64,000 bases of DNA from Sphagnum compactum (taxonomy: Eukaryota > Bryophyta > Sphagnopsida > Sphagnales). The stretch is taken from assembly GCA_965153455.1 (NCBI GenBank), contig OZ234499.1, positions 15,806,271-15,870,270 on the forward strand, read 5' to 3'. Below, piece after piece: positions 23,701-35,196 of the stretch (its first letter is position 1; each line of letters begins with the position of its first letter). Below the pieces are notes generated by a model. The model worked only from the letters and a program-made list of their open reading frames with translations. It did no database searches and had not been told where the DNA came from. Both the position numbers and the translations under genes were made by a program.

Positions 23701-25600
23701 TTCTAAGTGTATTTGGAAGGCACCTTACACGTAAAGGAACCTTATGCATAAGATGCCTCCTCTGCTTCTTATTAGCAAAATTGCAGCCTTTAAAATGTTA
23801 CAAAATCTGTCCCTTGGTTAAGGACCTTAAATATGGGTTTTTTTTTTTTCCTTTTTTTCAAATTTGTGATATGGAATTTTTTTCTGAAAATTGAAAAATT
23901 TGAAAAAAAAAACTCTAGATTAGTCAATTTTACACTAAAAACCAAAAATTTCCATTTTTTGGGTTAAAAAAAGTGACAAAATTTGTCGAATAAAGCACTA
24001 GTTGTGAAGTAGTTGTTGCTTGGTGCTTGATGAATTGCGCACTACTGCGCAACTGCAAAACACATTATGGGGCTCTCTAACTCATCTGGCAGCTTCTCAC
24101 TTGAGCTTCCATGTGCTTTGATGCATCATCCCCACAATGGGTACTTCAAATTGCTTTGTTTTTGTATACAAATTTTACTTTGAGGTGAGGTGCATTTGAC
24201 AAGTTTACATTGAAAATAGTTGTCGAGCCAAACTGATGTTTCACTCCGACCTTTAACACAAGGGCAAGAGTGTGCAATATGAATGGTGGATGGACAGAAA
24301 ACACTTTCTCATTCAATTCCAGTTTCCAGATTAACCAGTGTTTAATCAGTTTTTTTGTTTGTTTTTTTTTTTTTGGCGAAAATTGGCATTCTGGCAACAA
24401 AAAATAATAGCCAATGCAACTCTCATGCAAAGGGATTCTTTTGGAAAAAATGACCCAAATTTTGCGAGATTTAGACAACAGGTTCTAGCATTTTGCCAAA
24501 ATACAGGAGGATTCCTAAAAAAAATTTACTTTTTTTTTCTGACCTTTAGCCAAATTTGGCTAAGTCCTCTTCTGCATGAACATGAGACCGCCTACCTCAA
24601 AAAATTGAAAAAAAAAAAGAAACAAAAAAAACACCTCTGATTTGAAACATGGAAAAATGAATGCTAATAAAATAATGAAATAGTTATTAAAGATTCATAA
24701 TCCCTGAAATTTTTAATAGCAATTTATTATTCCCTCTTTGATTAATTATGACACATGCTTTTCATCCCAGTGGTACTTATTATAATTAACTTCACAAATA
24801 AATAGTATAAATAAATCACTTCATCAATTTCACATGAGTTTCATTTTTTTGGCAATGAGTAGGCAGGTTTATTAAATAAGTTTCAGAGTTAGGAATAAAT
24901 TGTTTTTCCTTGGTCAAATGACTTGTACAACTGCTTAATTGTGGTTTAATAAAGCTACAGGAATTAATTTGGAAAAAAAATAAAAAATAGAAACCCAACC
25001 AATGGTTAACTTTCTGGTTGCTTCTTAACTGCCAAAGGTTAGGGCAGCATGTGCCCAAAAAAAAAAAAAAACAGATACAGGTATCAACCAGAGTGATACC
25101 CTTGTCTTCCGGGTATCAGATTTGAGAGAACCAGGATTCCCTTGAGACCCTTCCACTGTTGAACCTCATGTAGGTTATATTATTCAACCTTGGTATGCTT
25201 TTGTTTAATGCTCTATACTTTTTTTTTTTTGGCTTCTTTATTTATTTGTTAAGTTTATGCGTCTTTGTTACTTAAGTATGTTTTTTTTTTTTTTTTTGGG
25301 GTAGGTTTTGTTTTTTGTTGTGATTTGTTTATGCAAAATCATCTATTGCAATAACTACATAACCTTAATTTTAAGTGAGATTTATTATTATTATTATTAT
25401 TATTTTGACTTGCACTCCTTAAACTCATATTTGTAAACAAAGACATGACTCGACATTTGACTTCATTTGTATTAGCATATTTTCATTAACATATGTATTT
25501 TGCATTATGCATCATTTTGAAAAAGAGTGAATGATAAGTTTGTAAATGTTTGTAATTGTTTTCGTTGTTTGCATTTCAAAAATTTATTGTAAGTATAGTA
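20770..25600. other. AT-rich intergenic DNA, no gene recognised
   Basis: This stretch has long T, C and G homopolymers, including 20 consecutive G at 22009-22028, and only short open frames. A palindrome AGCCAAATTTGGCT at 24548 ties 24540-24600 to a dispersed family also seen at 28.5, 30.1 and 39.2 kb. I found no transposase motif here. Confidence 0.5.
22009..22028 (+). repeat. Run of 20 G
   Basis: Twenty consecutive G interrupt very AT-rich DNA. A run this long can form a G-quadruplex and is also a place where assemblies and reads go wrong. Confidence 0.9.
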
Positions 25601-26329
25601 CAATAAATACAAAATAAAAACCCTAATATATCACAACTACAAAAATTAGAAAAATGTTAAATTGCTTGGGCTTTCTCAACCTTGGCTTGTGTACAAATCC
25701 TAAAAAAATGGAACTAATCCATGTGGAGGAAAGTTGTGATATTGTTAGGAATGAAAATGAAATTGCAATGGAAGAAACAAAATGAAGGAAAAAATTCGAA
25801 CATTGTTAAGTTCATTGTCAAAAAATGATGAAACATTGTATTTAATCTTAAAAAATTGCATGAATATAGAATCAAATGGAAGTCTCATGGTAGAATTTTT
25901 TTATGTTGAGTGTTTTATTATGTCAATGGTGAATTATAAGTGATCGTTAATATCCCACAAATGATGGGTTCTATTGTGTGTTATAGTAGTTTAGTGGGGT
26001 TATAATTTTCAACCAAATAACAACGCGCAGCAAAGGTTTGGTTTCTTACTTTAAGAATAATGATATAATTACATTGAAGAAACATGTGCATGCAAACCAT
26101 GGATTAAATGGGAAAATTTTGAAAAAAGAATGAACAAAATATGAAAATTCTAATGGGAAAACAACTTGCAAAGAAAAGGGCATCAACAATAAGTTCAAAT
26201 ACACTTTCTAACTTTTTAAAAAGCCATATGTCATGTCAAAAAGGATAATGTGCACCAAAAATACCTTTTGAAAAATTTGGGTCTTCTTGTTATTAATAAC
26301 CATCTACACATTCAATTTGTTAAGATCAT

Positions 26330-28065
26330 TTAATTAAAGTGTTTGCTAATGTGTTTGTGTTTTCATGTTTTGTTCCTTTCCAAAAAAACGTTTAGTCATG
26401 AAACATTATTAGACTCGATTGAAAAGACAAAACAAACATTTGTTTTGGCAACTTTAACAAATTGTATTTATGCCACTTCTTACTTTGATTTTTTGATGTC
26501 CAAAGGGGTAGATGACATCTTTATTTTGATTGTGATTTTCTTGGGAATAGATTTTGGGTGCCAAAACACATTAGAATTGGCTTGTTTGAAACGTTTGAAA
26601 CTTCAAAACAACATTAACAAAAAATTCGCAAGACCTTTGATAATAACATGGTTTGACCATAAAAATTCATTATTTAAATGAAAGATGAGGTTTTCCAATT
26701 TGAATATAATGTTAGCGACTTTGAAATTAATAGTTAGTGGTGAGATTTTGGTTGTGTAAAAAAGTTTTCAACATGTCTTTCTAAGGTTTGCCAATATGTA
26801 ATTGTTAATGAACAAGTGTGCAAAAGCTTCAAGTATGTTTTCATCAAATTTACTTAAGCAAATTTGTAGAAATGTATAATTTGGGTTTAAAAATCAAGGA
26901 AAGGCTGACATGAATGGCTGAAAACATGCATTGATGTAAGTCTTCATCCAAAAAATTTGAACACACCTATCAAGACAAGGTGATATTCCTATTTGCCCCA
27001 TTCTAGTTGTCTCCTTAAATTATTTTCAACTCTTTTCATTTATAATCCAAGTTTTTTATTGCAAAGTTGATTTGTGTTTTTTCTATTATTTTCAATTATT
27101 ACCTTTACATTTTTATTTTGTGATTACATAATTGATTTGAAAATCTTGCTAAAATAATCATGTTCTAAAAAACTTTGTAATTGTGAGAATCCATTGCTCT
27201 ATGCTATAGTAGTCAAATTAGTGCCAAGTTCAGTAGTTGTGTGCCCCTTACTCTCACATGATTTATATTTCATATTATTGTAAATCATTTGTTTCTTATT
27301 GTCATTACATGTGTTTTGATCTACTCATGGGTTCATAGCTTGTTTAGTGATGCCTTGCATGCAACCATAATAATGAACCTTAAATTGAAAGAAAAAATAA
27401 ACAATCTTTTGAATACTTTGATGGAAGATGATTTTGATGTCGATTTGAGTTGGGAAGTTTTGCAATGAACATGAAAAAAGAAGAATGTGAGGATTTTATT
27501 TATTTTTTCCTTCTTGACAAAATATGATGAAATGAGAGTTCACAATATGTTGTCCTAAATGTTGAGTCTTATATACAATATTTTGAAATTAATCTCTTCC
27601 TTTATTGGTTGTGAACAAAGGCTAGCCATAGTTGAAGAGTATGTTAAGAAATCTTTGTGTCCTATGCTCTTGGAGTCTTACCATCATTGCATCATTTATT
27701 ATATTAAGTTTTAAAATATTTTTATCAATAAAAGTGATGAAAATTATAATTTGGATATCTTTGAAATGGCAACAAAAACCAATTGAGATTTGTTGATAGT
27801 TTGAAAATATTTAGTGGATGTGAAAAATATCAAATGTTCTTTGGAATGGTGGGAAAAAATGAAGATATGTTCCCAAATGTTGGATTTTCAACTCAAGATA
27901 TATCGGGGATTGTTAATTCCCAAATTGAAATTAAAATATTTTTTTCCTTGTTAATATATTCACTAATTTGAGGGGATATTGCTTATAATTAGATAATATT
28001 GAAAAGTTGATATTTGTGAATAGAAACTGATCAAATGATGTAAAATTTTGATGTAATGCCTCTTA
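26330..28065 (+). pseudogene. hAT-superfamily transposase, decayed
   Basis: Pieces in three plus-strand frames line up in hAT order. SKKTFSHETLL and EKTKQTFVLATLTNC (about 26380-26465) are followed by KGVDDIFILIVIFLG (about 26505-26548), then after a frameshift HIRIGLFETFETSKQ (about 26565-26612). FSKVCQYVIVNEQVCKSFKY lies near 26780-26840 and HEWLKTCIDVSLHPKNL near 26912-26962. The C-terminal dimerisation region appears as KYDEMRVHNML (about 27520), NEDMFPNVGFS (about 27858), IVNSQIEI (about 27913) and LDNIEKLIFV (about 27990-28020). Many stops and frameshifts show it is dead. The BED finger expected at the start was not found. No inverted ends or 8-bp target duplication could be assigned. 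Confidence 0.8.
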
Positions 28066-28499
28066 TAATTTGATCAAATATATAGATTCTCAAATAAAGC
28101 TAAAGGAAGAATTTCAAGATTCATTTGAACAAATGAATTGAAAAAAAATTTAATATCAAACATAATAATAATTTTAGCTTCAACCATTCAAATATTTCAA
28201 GACTTCATTTTTTTGTGCTAAATTTTTAAACTTGTATTGAAAGATGTTAGCTTATCAAATATTTGAAAGTTTGAAATATTTTGTATTTAAGTGGTTTGAA
28301 TTAAAAAAAATTGTCAACTAATATGCATGAAATAAGAATTAGTTGGGAAAAAACTAAATTTCTGCTAGGAACGTTTTTTAAAAACCATGTGAAGGATAAT
28401 AAAATTGTAAAACTAAATTTATAGAACCATCTTGGTTCTTTGAAAAAAACCAAATTAGTTAGTTAATGGAAAAAGTTAAATATCAACTTAAGTTTTTTT

Positions 28500-28690
28500 T
28501 TTTCCCAATTTTGTGATGTAGCTAAGGTGAAATCATCCATAAGCCGATTTAGCCAAATGTGGCTATTAACAAAATATGAAAAAAAAATAAAAATTGAACA
28601 TCCTTGCATATTTTTGGCTAACGAATTGAAGGAAGTATAGAAATATGGTGGTTTTTTAAGAGATTTTAAGAGATTTTTAAAAACTTCTGT
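28500..28690 (+). repeat. Dispersed repeat, copy A of the TTAGCCAAA family
   Basis: The order 'ttttgtgatgtagc', then 'aatcatccataag', then 'gatttagccaaatgtggct' and about 90 bp later 'ttggctaacgaattg' recurs in copy B (30050-30230) and partly in copy C (39150-39290). The copies are diverged and lack a coding frame. Confidence 0.6.
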
Positions 28691-29070
28691 TTAGATTTTG
28701 TCTATTGTTATGATATTCCTAGTTGTGATTTCCATAACTTGGAGTAAAAGATTTTAATTCCAAATTATTTTTCCAAAAAATGAAAAAAACTTGGTAGGGT
28801 TATCATTGAGCATCCTCTTTGGGTGGTGTTGATAACTAATGACTGTCCAGTTATAAATTAATATGTAGTTGCTCAGGTGCTATGGTGGTGTAGATGATTC
28901 CCTTAGGCACCTGGCCCAATATCCTTCTTTTTATTTTGTTTGTAATTGTGTGGGAGATGATAGGGGAGGGTGGGAGAGGGAAAGAGGTATTTTATATCAA
29001 GCTACTCAAGATTATGCACATGTTCATATATACACTAAGTGCAATGGATGGAATGTATAGGACACACTCC

Positions 29071-29365
29071 TTTCCAAAAATTGCACCCCAAACCCTAATT
29101 TTGTTTTGAACAATGTGACTTTCCAAAAATTGCACCCCAAACCCAAATTTTGTTTTGAACAATGTGACTTTCCAAAAATTGCACACCAAACCCTAATTTT
29201 GTTTTGAACAATGTGCCTTTCCCAAAATTGCACCCCAAACCCTAATTTTGTCTTGAACAATGTGCCTTTCCAAGAATTGCACCCCACACCCTAATTGTGC
29301 CTTGAACAATGTGCCTTTCCAAATTGCATCATCCCAAACACTAAAATTTCTCTTGAAACGAGGAA
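29071..29365 (+). repeat. Minisatellite of 49 bp units, each with a telo-box-like word
   Basis: Units start at 29071, 29120, 29169, 29218, 29267 and 29316, an exact 49-bp step. Most carry CCCAAACCCTAATTTTG followed by TTTTGAACAATGTG. The sixth copy is diverged and part-deleted. Because 49 is not a multiple of three, the minus-strand open frames here change frame at each unit and are not real proteins. Confidence 0.92.
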
Positions 29366-30049
29366 ACCCATAAATATCAATAATTCTAAAGGCATGTTTC
29401 CAAAGGGTGCATACACAACAAAACACGCAAAATCAAACTATTTCTTCACACTTTGTTGACAAAAACTTCACCACTTTGTTGACAAACTTTGTTTGATTTG
29501 GTTGTTTTTCTTTGATTGCAAAAGGATACATCCAACAAAATCTCATCACCACCCATTGATTGTTTCCTTCTTTGCTTTGTTGTTTATTTGATTCCAAAGT
29601 CCCAAAAAAAGGAAAGGAAAAAAAACCCACACATGGGGTTGTAAGTAACCTGGGTTTGATAAGGGACAGACTGACCATGGAAGGAATGGTCCCCCCCTCC
29701 CTCTCCCCCACAAATCACCACCACCTTCACTAGTAGTAGTAAGAATAGTGTTAGTAATGTGAAATGTTGAAGTAGTATGTGATGGAAGGGGACAAGGGAA
29801 TGAATTAATTGAAATGAAACCACCCAAACACTTATGAGTTCAAAATGAAGGTGTAAAATACATAAGGTCCATGTTATTATATTTACGATTAATTTAACTT
29901 AAAATTAAACATATTTGCATTTCAGATTACCTCATTTGCTTTATACTTAACAAATTGTATTCCTGACATAAAAGTTTAAAAAATCATAATTATTTCAAAA
30001 TTGCACAAGAGGGAAAATAAAATGAGATGCATATCAATCAAAGGTTTTT

Positions 30050-30230
30050 ATTTTCGATTTTGTGATGTAGCCAATTTGGCAATCGTTCACAAGAAGATTT
30101 AACCAAATTTGGATATAAACTAGATATGAAAGCACAAAAATAAAAACTCTTTAATGTTTTGGCTTACCTATTGGAACCTATTGTGGAAATATGGAGATTT
30201 TTAAAAAAAATTCAAAATATAGTGAGTTTT
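30050..30230 (+). repeat. Dispersed repeat, copy B of the TTAGCCAAA family
   Basis: This stretch contains 'attttgtgatgtagccaatt' followed by 'tggcaatcgttcacaag' and 'gatttaaccaaatttgg', and then 'ttggcttacctattgg' and 'aaatatggagattttt'. The same order of words occurs in copy A. It is probably a piece of a non-autonomous transposon. Confidence 0.6.
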
Positions 30231-30999
30231 CACCCCAAAAATCTTTTTTTATGTGCTGAAATAATATTTTGCAAGTAAAAATATTGAAAAATTGAAAATA
30301 AAATGAAATTGATAACAATGGAGAAAACCTTTGAAATAAGAGGGATAGATATCAAATCATTTCCTTTCCCCTCCTTACCTACTTCTTCTAGAGCTTAAAG
30401 CCCAAAAAGTCTTTTTAATCTATTCTAAGTTTGTTAGGTGTATGATATGGGTGTGTTTGAAAATCACCTATTTTTGTCCCCCCATAAGGTCCAAGCTCAT
30501 AGCATTTAGATTATTATACAATGTCATAGACCCAAGTGGATTGCATAGTGTCCTTGTCTAAAAGGCATGCATGACCCAACAAAAAGTCATATTCAGGTGT
30601 TATGCAAGTCATTCATTCATTGTGTTGATATTGTTGTTGTTATTTTGGACTTTGTTTTTCTCTATAATTCCCAATCACCAAAGGGGGTGAGGGGAGGGTG
30701 GGGAGGGGAGGAAAGCGTGGACCACATTTTTGGAAATGTGGATGGGTTGGGCTTAGCTGTTATGATGGCAGGAGGAGGGAGTGAGTGAGGGAGGGAAGGA
30801 GGGAGGGAGGAGGAGGGGGAGGTGCAAAGAACAAGAGAACCCAATAATTGAGGAATAATAAGAGTGGGTCCTTTGTTGCCATATGCAGCTGGCAAAACTC
30901 AAGTTTCACACCCATTGGGGATTTTATGGGTTTAAACCCTATTTTACCTACTACTTGTTGTGTAGTTGGGATTGATTGATGACATGGGTTGCTATTCTT

Positions 31000-31052
31000 T
31001 TGTGTGTGTGTGTGTGTGTATGTGTGTGTGTGTGTTTTCTCTCTCTCTCTCT
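31000..31052 (+). repeat. Compound GT then CT microsatellite
   Basis: GT dinucleotides (31000-31034, one A interruption) pass directly into CT dinucleotides (31037-31052). This is a simple-sequence tract. Confidence 0.9.
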
Positions 31053-31384
31053 TTTTGACACTTGATGTGGTTTTTCTTTCTTTCTTGCTCGAGGCTTGTA
31101 CCCTGTTTTGTGTGTGTTAAAAGTTGCCTAGTATAGTTACGGGCAAAACACAAATTGCATGTTGGACTTCTTGTGTGAATTGGGATGATAAATGTTTATT
31201 ACAAGTGCAATTGTTTGAGTTTTAAAATATCATCCAAATTGTTGTTTACAAGCCCCTGGAACCTCTTCACATAATTAAAGTATATACAAACTTGGAAGAA
31301 CAAGTTGATGTCTATGAAGTTTTTCCATACATGGTGGGGACGGGGTGAGTTGGGGGCTAAAGTGAGCTAGCCACCGTTCACTTG

Positions 31385-32240
31385 CCAATGCTTGATATGA
31401 CTCAATTGGGGATGGACCTCAACTGAGTTAATATCCGGTTTCACGTTGGCAACCCAATGTGTAAGAAGTAGGTCTTATACATACATACATACATACATAT
31501 GTAGATGGGTAGGAAAATTGGTGACTACAAGGTAAAGTAGATGGCTTGTACATAGGTAAGGGCTGTCATTAGTACGTACCTACTAACAACATGGATGAGG
31601 GTTGTTAGTATGAAGGGTAAAATGCAACTAACTGAGGTAACCACCCCCAAGGCTAGTTAGAGAACTGGAACCCAACAGAAAGCTGTTTCCTGACAACTTA
31701 CCATCCATCCATCCATCCATCCATCCATCCTTTCAAGGTCGACTGGCCAAGTGCTGGTTCACTTCCATGTCGGGCAGGGTACCAGGCTGGTACTTGTCCT
31801 GGTATCGTCGAAGAATAAACCAGACTGGTGTGACATGAGATTATATCACTCTTGTACCCGTACCTAACCCAAGTAGAGACTTGAGGTAGGTCATATGAGT
31901 TTAATATCAAGGCTATATTGATCTCAATATCAAGTATATACTTACACCCACTTCATACATACGAGGGTCCAAGGTCCAATTTCCTAGGAACCAATTTGGA
32001 TTGATTTGAAGCAAATTGAATCCTTGAGTTGGATTATACCTTGGTCCCTACCCTGATTCTTGGTTCTCCAAATCAGGTGCTCTCCTCCTTTTCACACTCT
32101 TTTTTGGTCCTCCGAACCAAGTGCAATTGTTTGGTTTATAAACCCTAAACCTACCAAGGCAAGGATATTGTGTTTAGATTCATTATAGAGTATACTAGCT
32201 TAAGGGATTTTGGCCCACTAGGTAGTAGGTCTATTTTTAT
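31385..32240 (+). repeat. Duplicated dispersed repeat, copy 1
   Basis: This segment shares ordered words with 37225-38090 in the same orientation: 'tcaactgagttaat', 'gaagtaggtct', 'gtagatgg', 'ctactaac', 'aactgaggtaaccacc', 'aacccaacagaaa', 'ctgtttc', and farther on 'ggatattgtgtt', 'attatagagta' and 'ggattttggccc'. It contains an ATAC tract at 31479-31500 and a CATC tract at 31702-31730. No coding frame is preserved. It may be a non-autonomous retroelement or transposon fragment, but neither terminal repeats nor a transposase is visible. Confidence 0.65.
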
Positions 32241-32975
32241 ATGAGGATTTTTGAAAGATGATATTTTTGGCTTGTGTTGAAACTTGAGATTAGTTATTAT
32301 AGAGTTATGATATCTTGAAGGATTTTGGTTTCTTTAGAGGATTTTTTTGAAGATTATATTTTTTGCATAGTGAAATATTTGAATTTCCATAATTCTTCTT
32401 TCGCCTTAAAATAATTTTTAATGTAAATGACAAGGCCACAGCGTGACACACCCCCTTGTTATAACACTAATAATTTGACCTAATTTTGTGAGACCAAATC
32501 TGATGAAAGTGAGAAAGGAAGTGACGAAAATTTAAGATGCTGGTGTTTTTGTTCGGTGGTTTGTTGTTTGAGCTCGTGCAGGAGCCTGCAGTAGCCAGAC
32601 TGGTGAGCTCTGCAACAGCACGTCCGCCACCCTTCTTGCATACTGGCAATCACAAGCTTTAATTCTGTTATGAACTGCAGAATCCAAACAATGAAGTCAG
32701 GGGAGATAGAGAGTAAAAAAGGTTAGGATAAGGCTTTGTTTATTAGTAACTATGTAAAAACTAAAACGCATGACAAATGGGGTAAGAGAAAACCCCCTTA
32801 GTTTTAGGGTTGGAGAATCAAGTTTCTTCTTCAGCTTTATTGTCCCTTTCACATTTTTAAAAAAAATTGGTAAAAGGGAAAGCATTGCCAAAATAAAAAT
32901 AAAAATAAAAATTTACACTAAAAGAAATTCCAATAATTTCTCGATTGTTTTGCTTGCTGGGAAAAAAAGCTCTTA

Positions 32976-33284
32976 GAGCATCATCTCCACCCCACACCGG
33001 CAAACACCCCTTTTCATTAAATCTTGCAGCACGATAGCTAGCGTAGCTACACTCCTGTATTGATGGTCCATTTTGCAGTGGTCATTGTAACCCCTTTTAA
33101 AATCTTTTTTCTACTATGGATTTGGACAGTGAGTGACTACCTATTACTCTACTCATTCAGATGTAAAAGACATAAGTGGTCTTTGAGTGTTTAAAGGGAC
33201 TTTTTATGATGTTTGTGGGTGGGGACGGTGATCATTAGATGGTGTTCTAATGAGTTGTTTACCAGTTTTGGGGTGGAGATGCTC
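32976..33284. mobile_element. MITE with GAGCATC ends and TTA target duplication
   Basis: The left end reads GAGCATCATCTCCACCCC and the right end, reverse-complemented, GAGCATCTCCACCCC. Both are followed by related sequence (CACCGGCAAACA versus AACTGGTAAACA). TTA flanks both ends (32973-32975 and 33285-33287). A 309-bp element with these ends and a TTA duplication fits the PIF/Harbinger (Tourist) class. It has no coding capacity and must have been moved by a transposase elsewhere. Confidence 0.8.
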
Positions 33285-33299
33285 TTAGAACTTACAACA

Positions 33300-33533
33300 A
33301 GGAAAATTTTAAATTCACACCTTTTTTGGTTAAATTCACACCCTTTCTTCGCTAGTCCGATTATATGCGGATTAAAACTTTAAGAGTATGTTCCTTTATC
33401 AGTTCAATTACTTCTGCCGGCAAGTTCTCGAGTTGTGCCCTGATTGACCACAGATTTAATCTGCATATAATCGGACGCGCGAAGAAAGGGTGTGAATTTA
33501 ACCAAAAAAAGGTGTGAATTTAAAAAATTTCCT
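33300..33533. mobile_element. MITE-like element with about 80-bp inverted repeats
   Basis: The left arm (33300-33381) and right arm (33454-33533) are near-perfect inverted repeats. Shared words in the arms include AAATTCACACC twice, then CCCTTTCTTCGC and TCCGATTATATGC. The spacer is only about 70 bp, so the transcript would fold into a strong hairpin. No clear target duplication is seen. It starts 15 bp after the neighbouring MITE ends. Confidence 0.78.
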
Positions 33534-34639
33534 AAAACAATGAACTTATTGAATACTACGCATTATATTAACTACGGTGACTTCCAGAGAGCAATTAATA
33601 AATACTTTGGGTTTTTTTTGGCATTTCTGCAACCAGACAAAAGGGGGACATGTATATTCAATGGTAAGATACCTAATTAAACTGTTTGGCCGGCAAGCTG
33701 GCTCATCAGTCCCCCCCCCCCCCACCCCACCCCTCCTGCACAAAATATTTTTTTTTAATTCAAAACTTTGGCGGTGGTGACGGTGTAAGAAATTGTTGTT
33801 GTTCCAGCGAGAAAGTGAGTGGAATTCGGATGAGTGTTGCATATGACTCATGATGGGACTGGAAGAGACGAGCGAGCCGTGTCCCCGGGAACCAGGGGAG
33901 CTCTTTGTTGTGTTAAATCCATGTTGCACTTGTTGACACCCCCTCTCCCCCCCCCCCCACTTTATAATTCAATAAATTATAACGATCCAAGAATTTATTA
34001 TTATTGCCAGCTCAATTTTTTTCTGGGACATAAATTATTAGGGACCTATAAAGTGTTAGCATTTTGTGGTGATTTTATTTTTTTTTGGCCTTATTTTCCT
34101 CATCAAGCAGAATTAAAACCCAACAACCCATCCACCTAAAAAAATTGAATTTTAATCTCAAAATTTGCAATTGTATTCATAGGCTTAGATTATCTATCTT
34201 CTCATATTCTTATCCTCCTGAGATGGTCCCCCAAATGTAAATTTGTGTGATTTTTTTGGGGGGTGTTAGTTAGTTTTTAGCCGGGTTGTTTTGGCTTTCT
34301 TTGTGGACTCTCGAGACCCTTCTCCAGCCTTGCACCGTCTTGTATTGTGCCATTTGGTCATTTGTCTTGTATTGTGCCATTTGGTCATTTTTGAGCCTAG
34401 GGGAGGGGGGTCTTTCAAGTAATAAGCTAGTTTTGAGTTCGCTACACTATTTGGTCCCACCGACAAATCATAATTGGAGTATTGTTGTGTGGAAGTACTT
34501 ACTTATATATCATGGGGCCTTTTTGAGGTTGGAATACCTTATAAGTTTAGTAATGGGATTTCATCCTCCAAATACTCCAAACTCCCCCTTCCTTCCCCGC
34601 CCCTTGGAGTAAGTCACAATTGATTTATTGAGAGATTTT

Positions 34640-34810
34640 CTTTCGTGAACGGCACAAATGAACAAATTCATTGCCAATTATTCAGGCACTTTTTACCTCA
34701 AGAGGGAGTTGAACCCATGACGTTATTGTTATGTAGCATTGTGGGTCATCAATCCAAGCCAGCGGGCTATTCAAACGCTTGGCGTCTACACCATTGCAAC
34801 ATGTTCTTCT
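34640..34810 (-). mobile_element. Possible tRNA-derived SINE remnant
   Basis: On the minus strand GTTCAACTC (34706-34714) is a perfect match to the pol III B-box GWTCRANNC. TGGTGTAGACG (34783-34793) matches ten of eleven A-box positions. The two boxes are about 70 bp apart, longer than in a tRNA. No intact tRNA cloverleaf is seen, and the tail is not clear. Confidence 0.4.
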
Positions 34811-35180
34811 ATTATCATCATCATGATCATCATCGAAACATGATATACAAACAAATAACCCTCATGAGAATAATTGAGAAACCTCCATACTCCTGACTTG
34901 GAAAGCCAAACAACAACAAAAACACTTATGAGAAATAATCGAGAAATCTCCATGCTCATGATTTGAAAAGCCACAACGGCTCTAAATGTTTTTACTTGAA
35001 GTTGAAGGAAGAATTCCATATAAGGATAGAAGAACGGGGATGAACAAAAGGAAACATTGAAAGGTGGAGAAAACACAAAAGATTACACAAAAAAAAGTCG
35101 CATAATTCAATGTTGAAGTTCAAGCACAATTGCAGTTTGGTTCACATTTGTAGACACCCAAAACTTTTTTGTTGCAGATT

Positions 35181-35196
35181 AAACCCTAAACCCTAA
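35181..35196 (+). repeat. Two-unit interstitial telomere-like repeat
   Basis: AAACCCTAAACCCTAA is two and a part units of the plant telomere repeat. It is short enough to be a promoter-type telo-box or chance. Confidence 0.6.

Noticed and set aside
29071-29365. CRISPR-like array
   Set aside because: Units are directly adjacent with no unique spacers, in eukaryotic DNA.
28992-29426. Minus-strand proteins with repeated FGVQFLER-type words
   Set aside because: They come from a 49-bp minisatellite whose unit length shifts frame at every copy.
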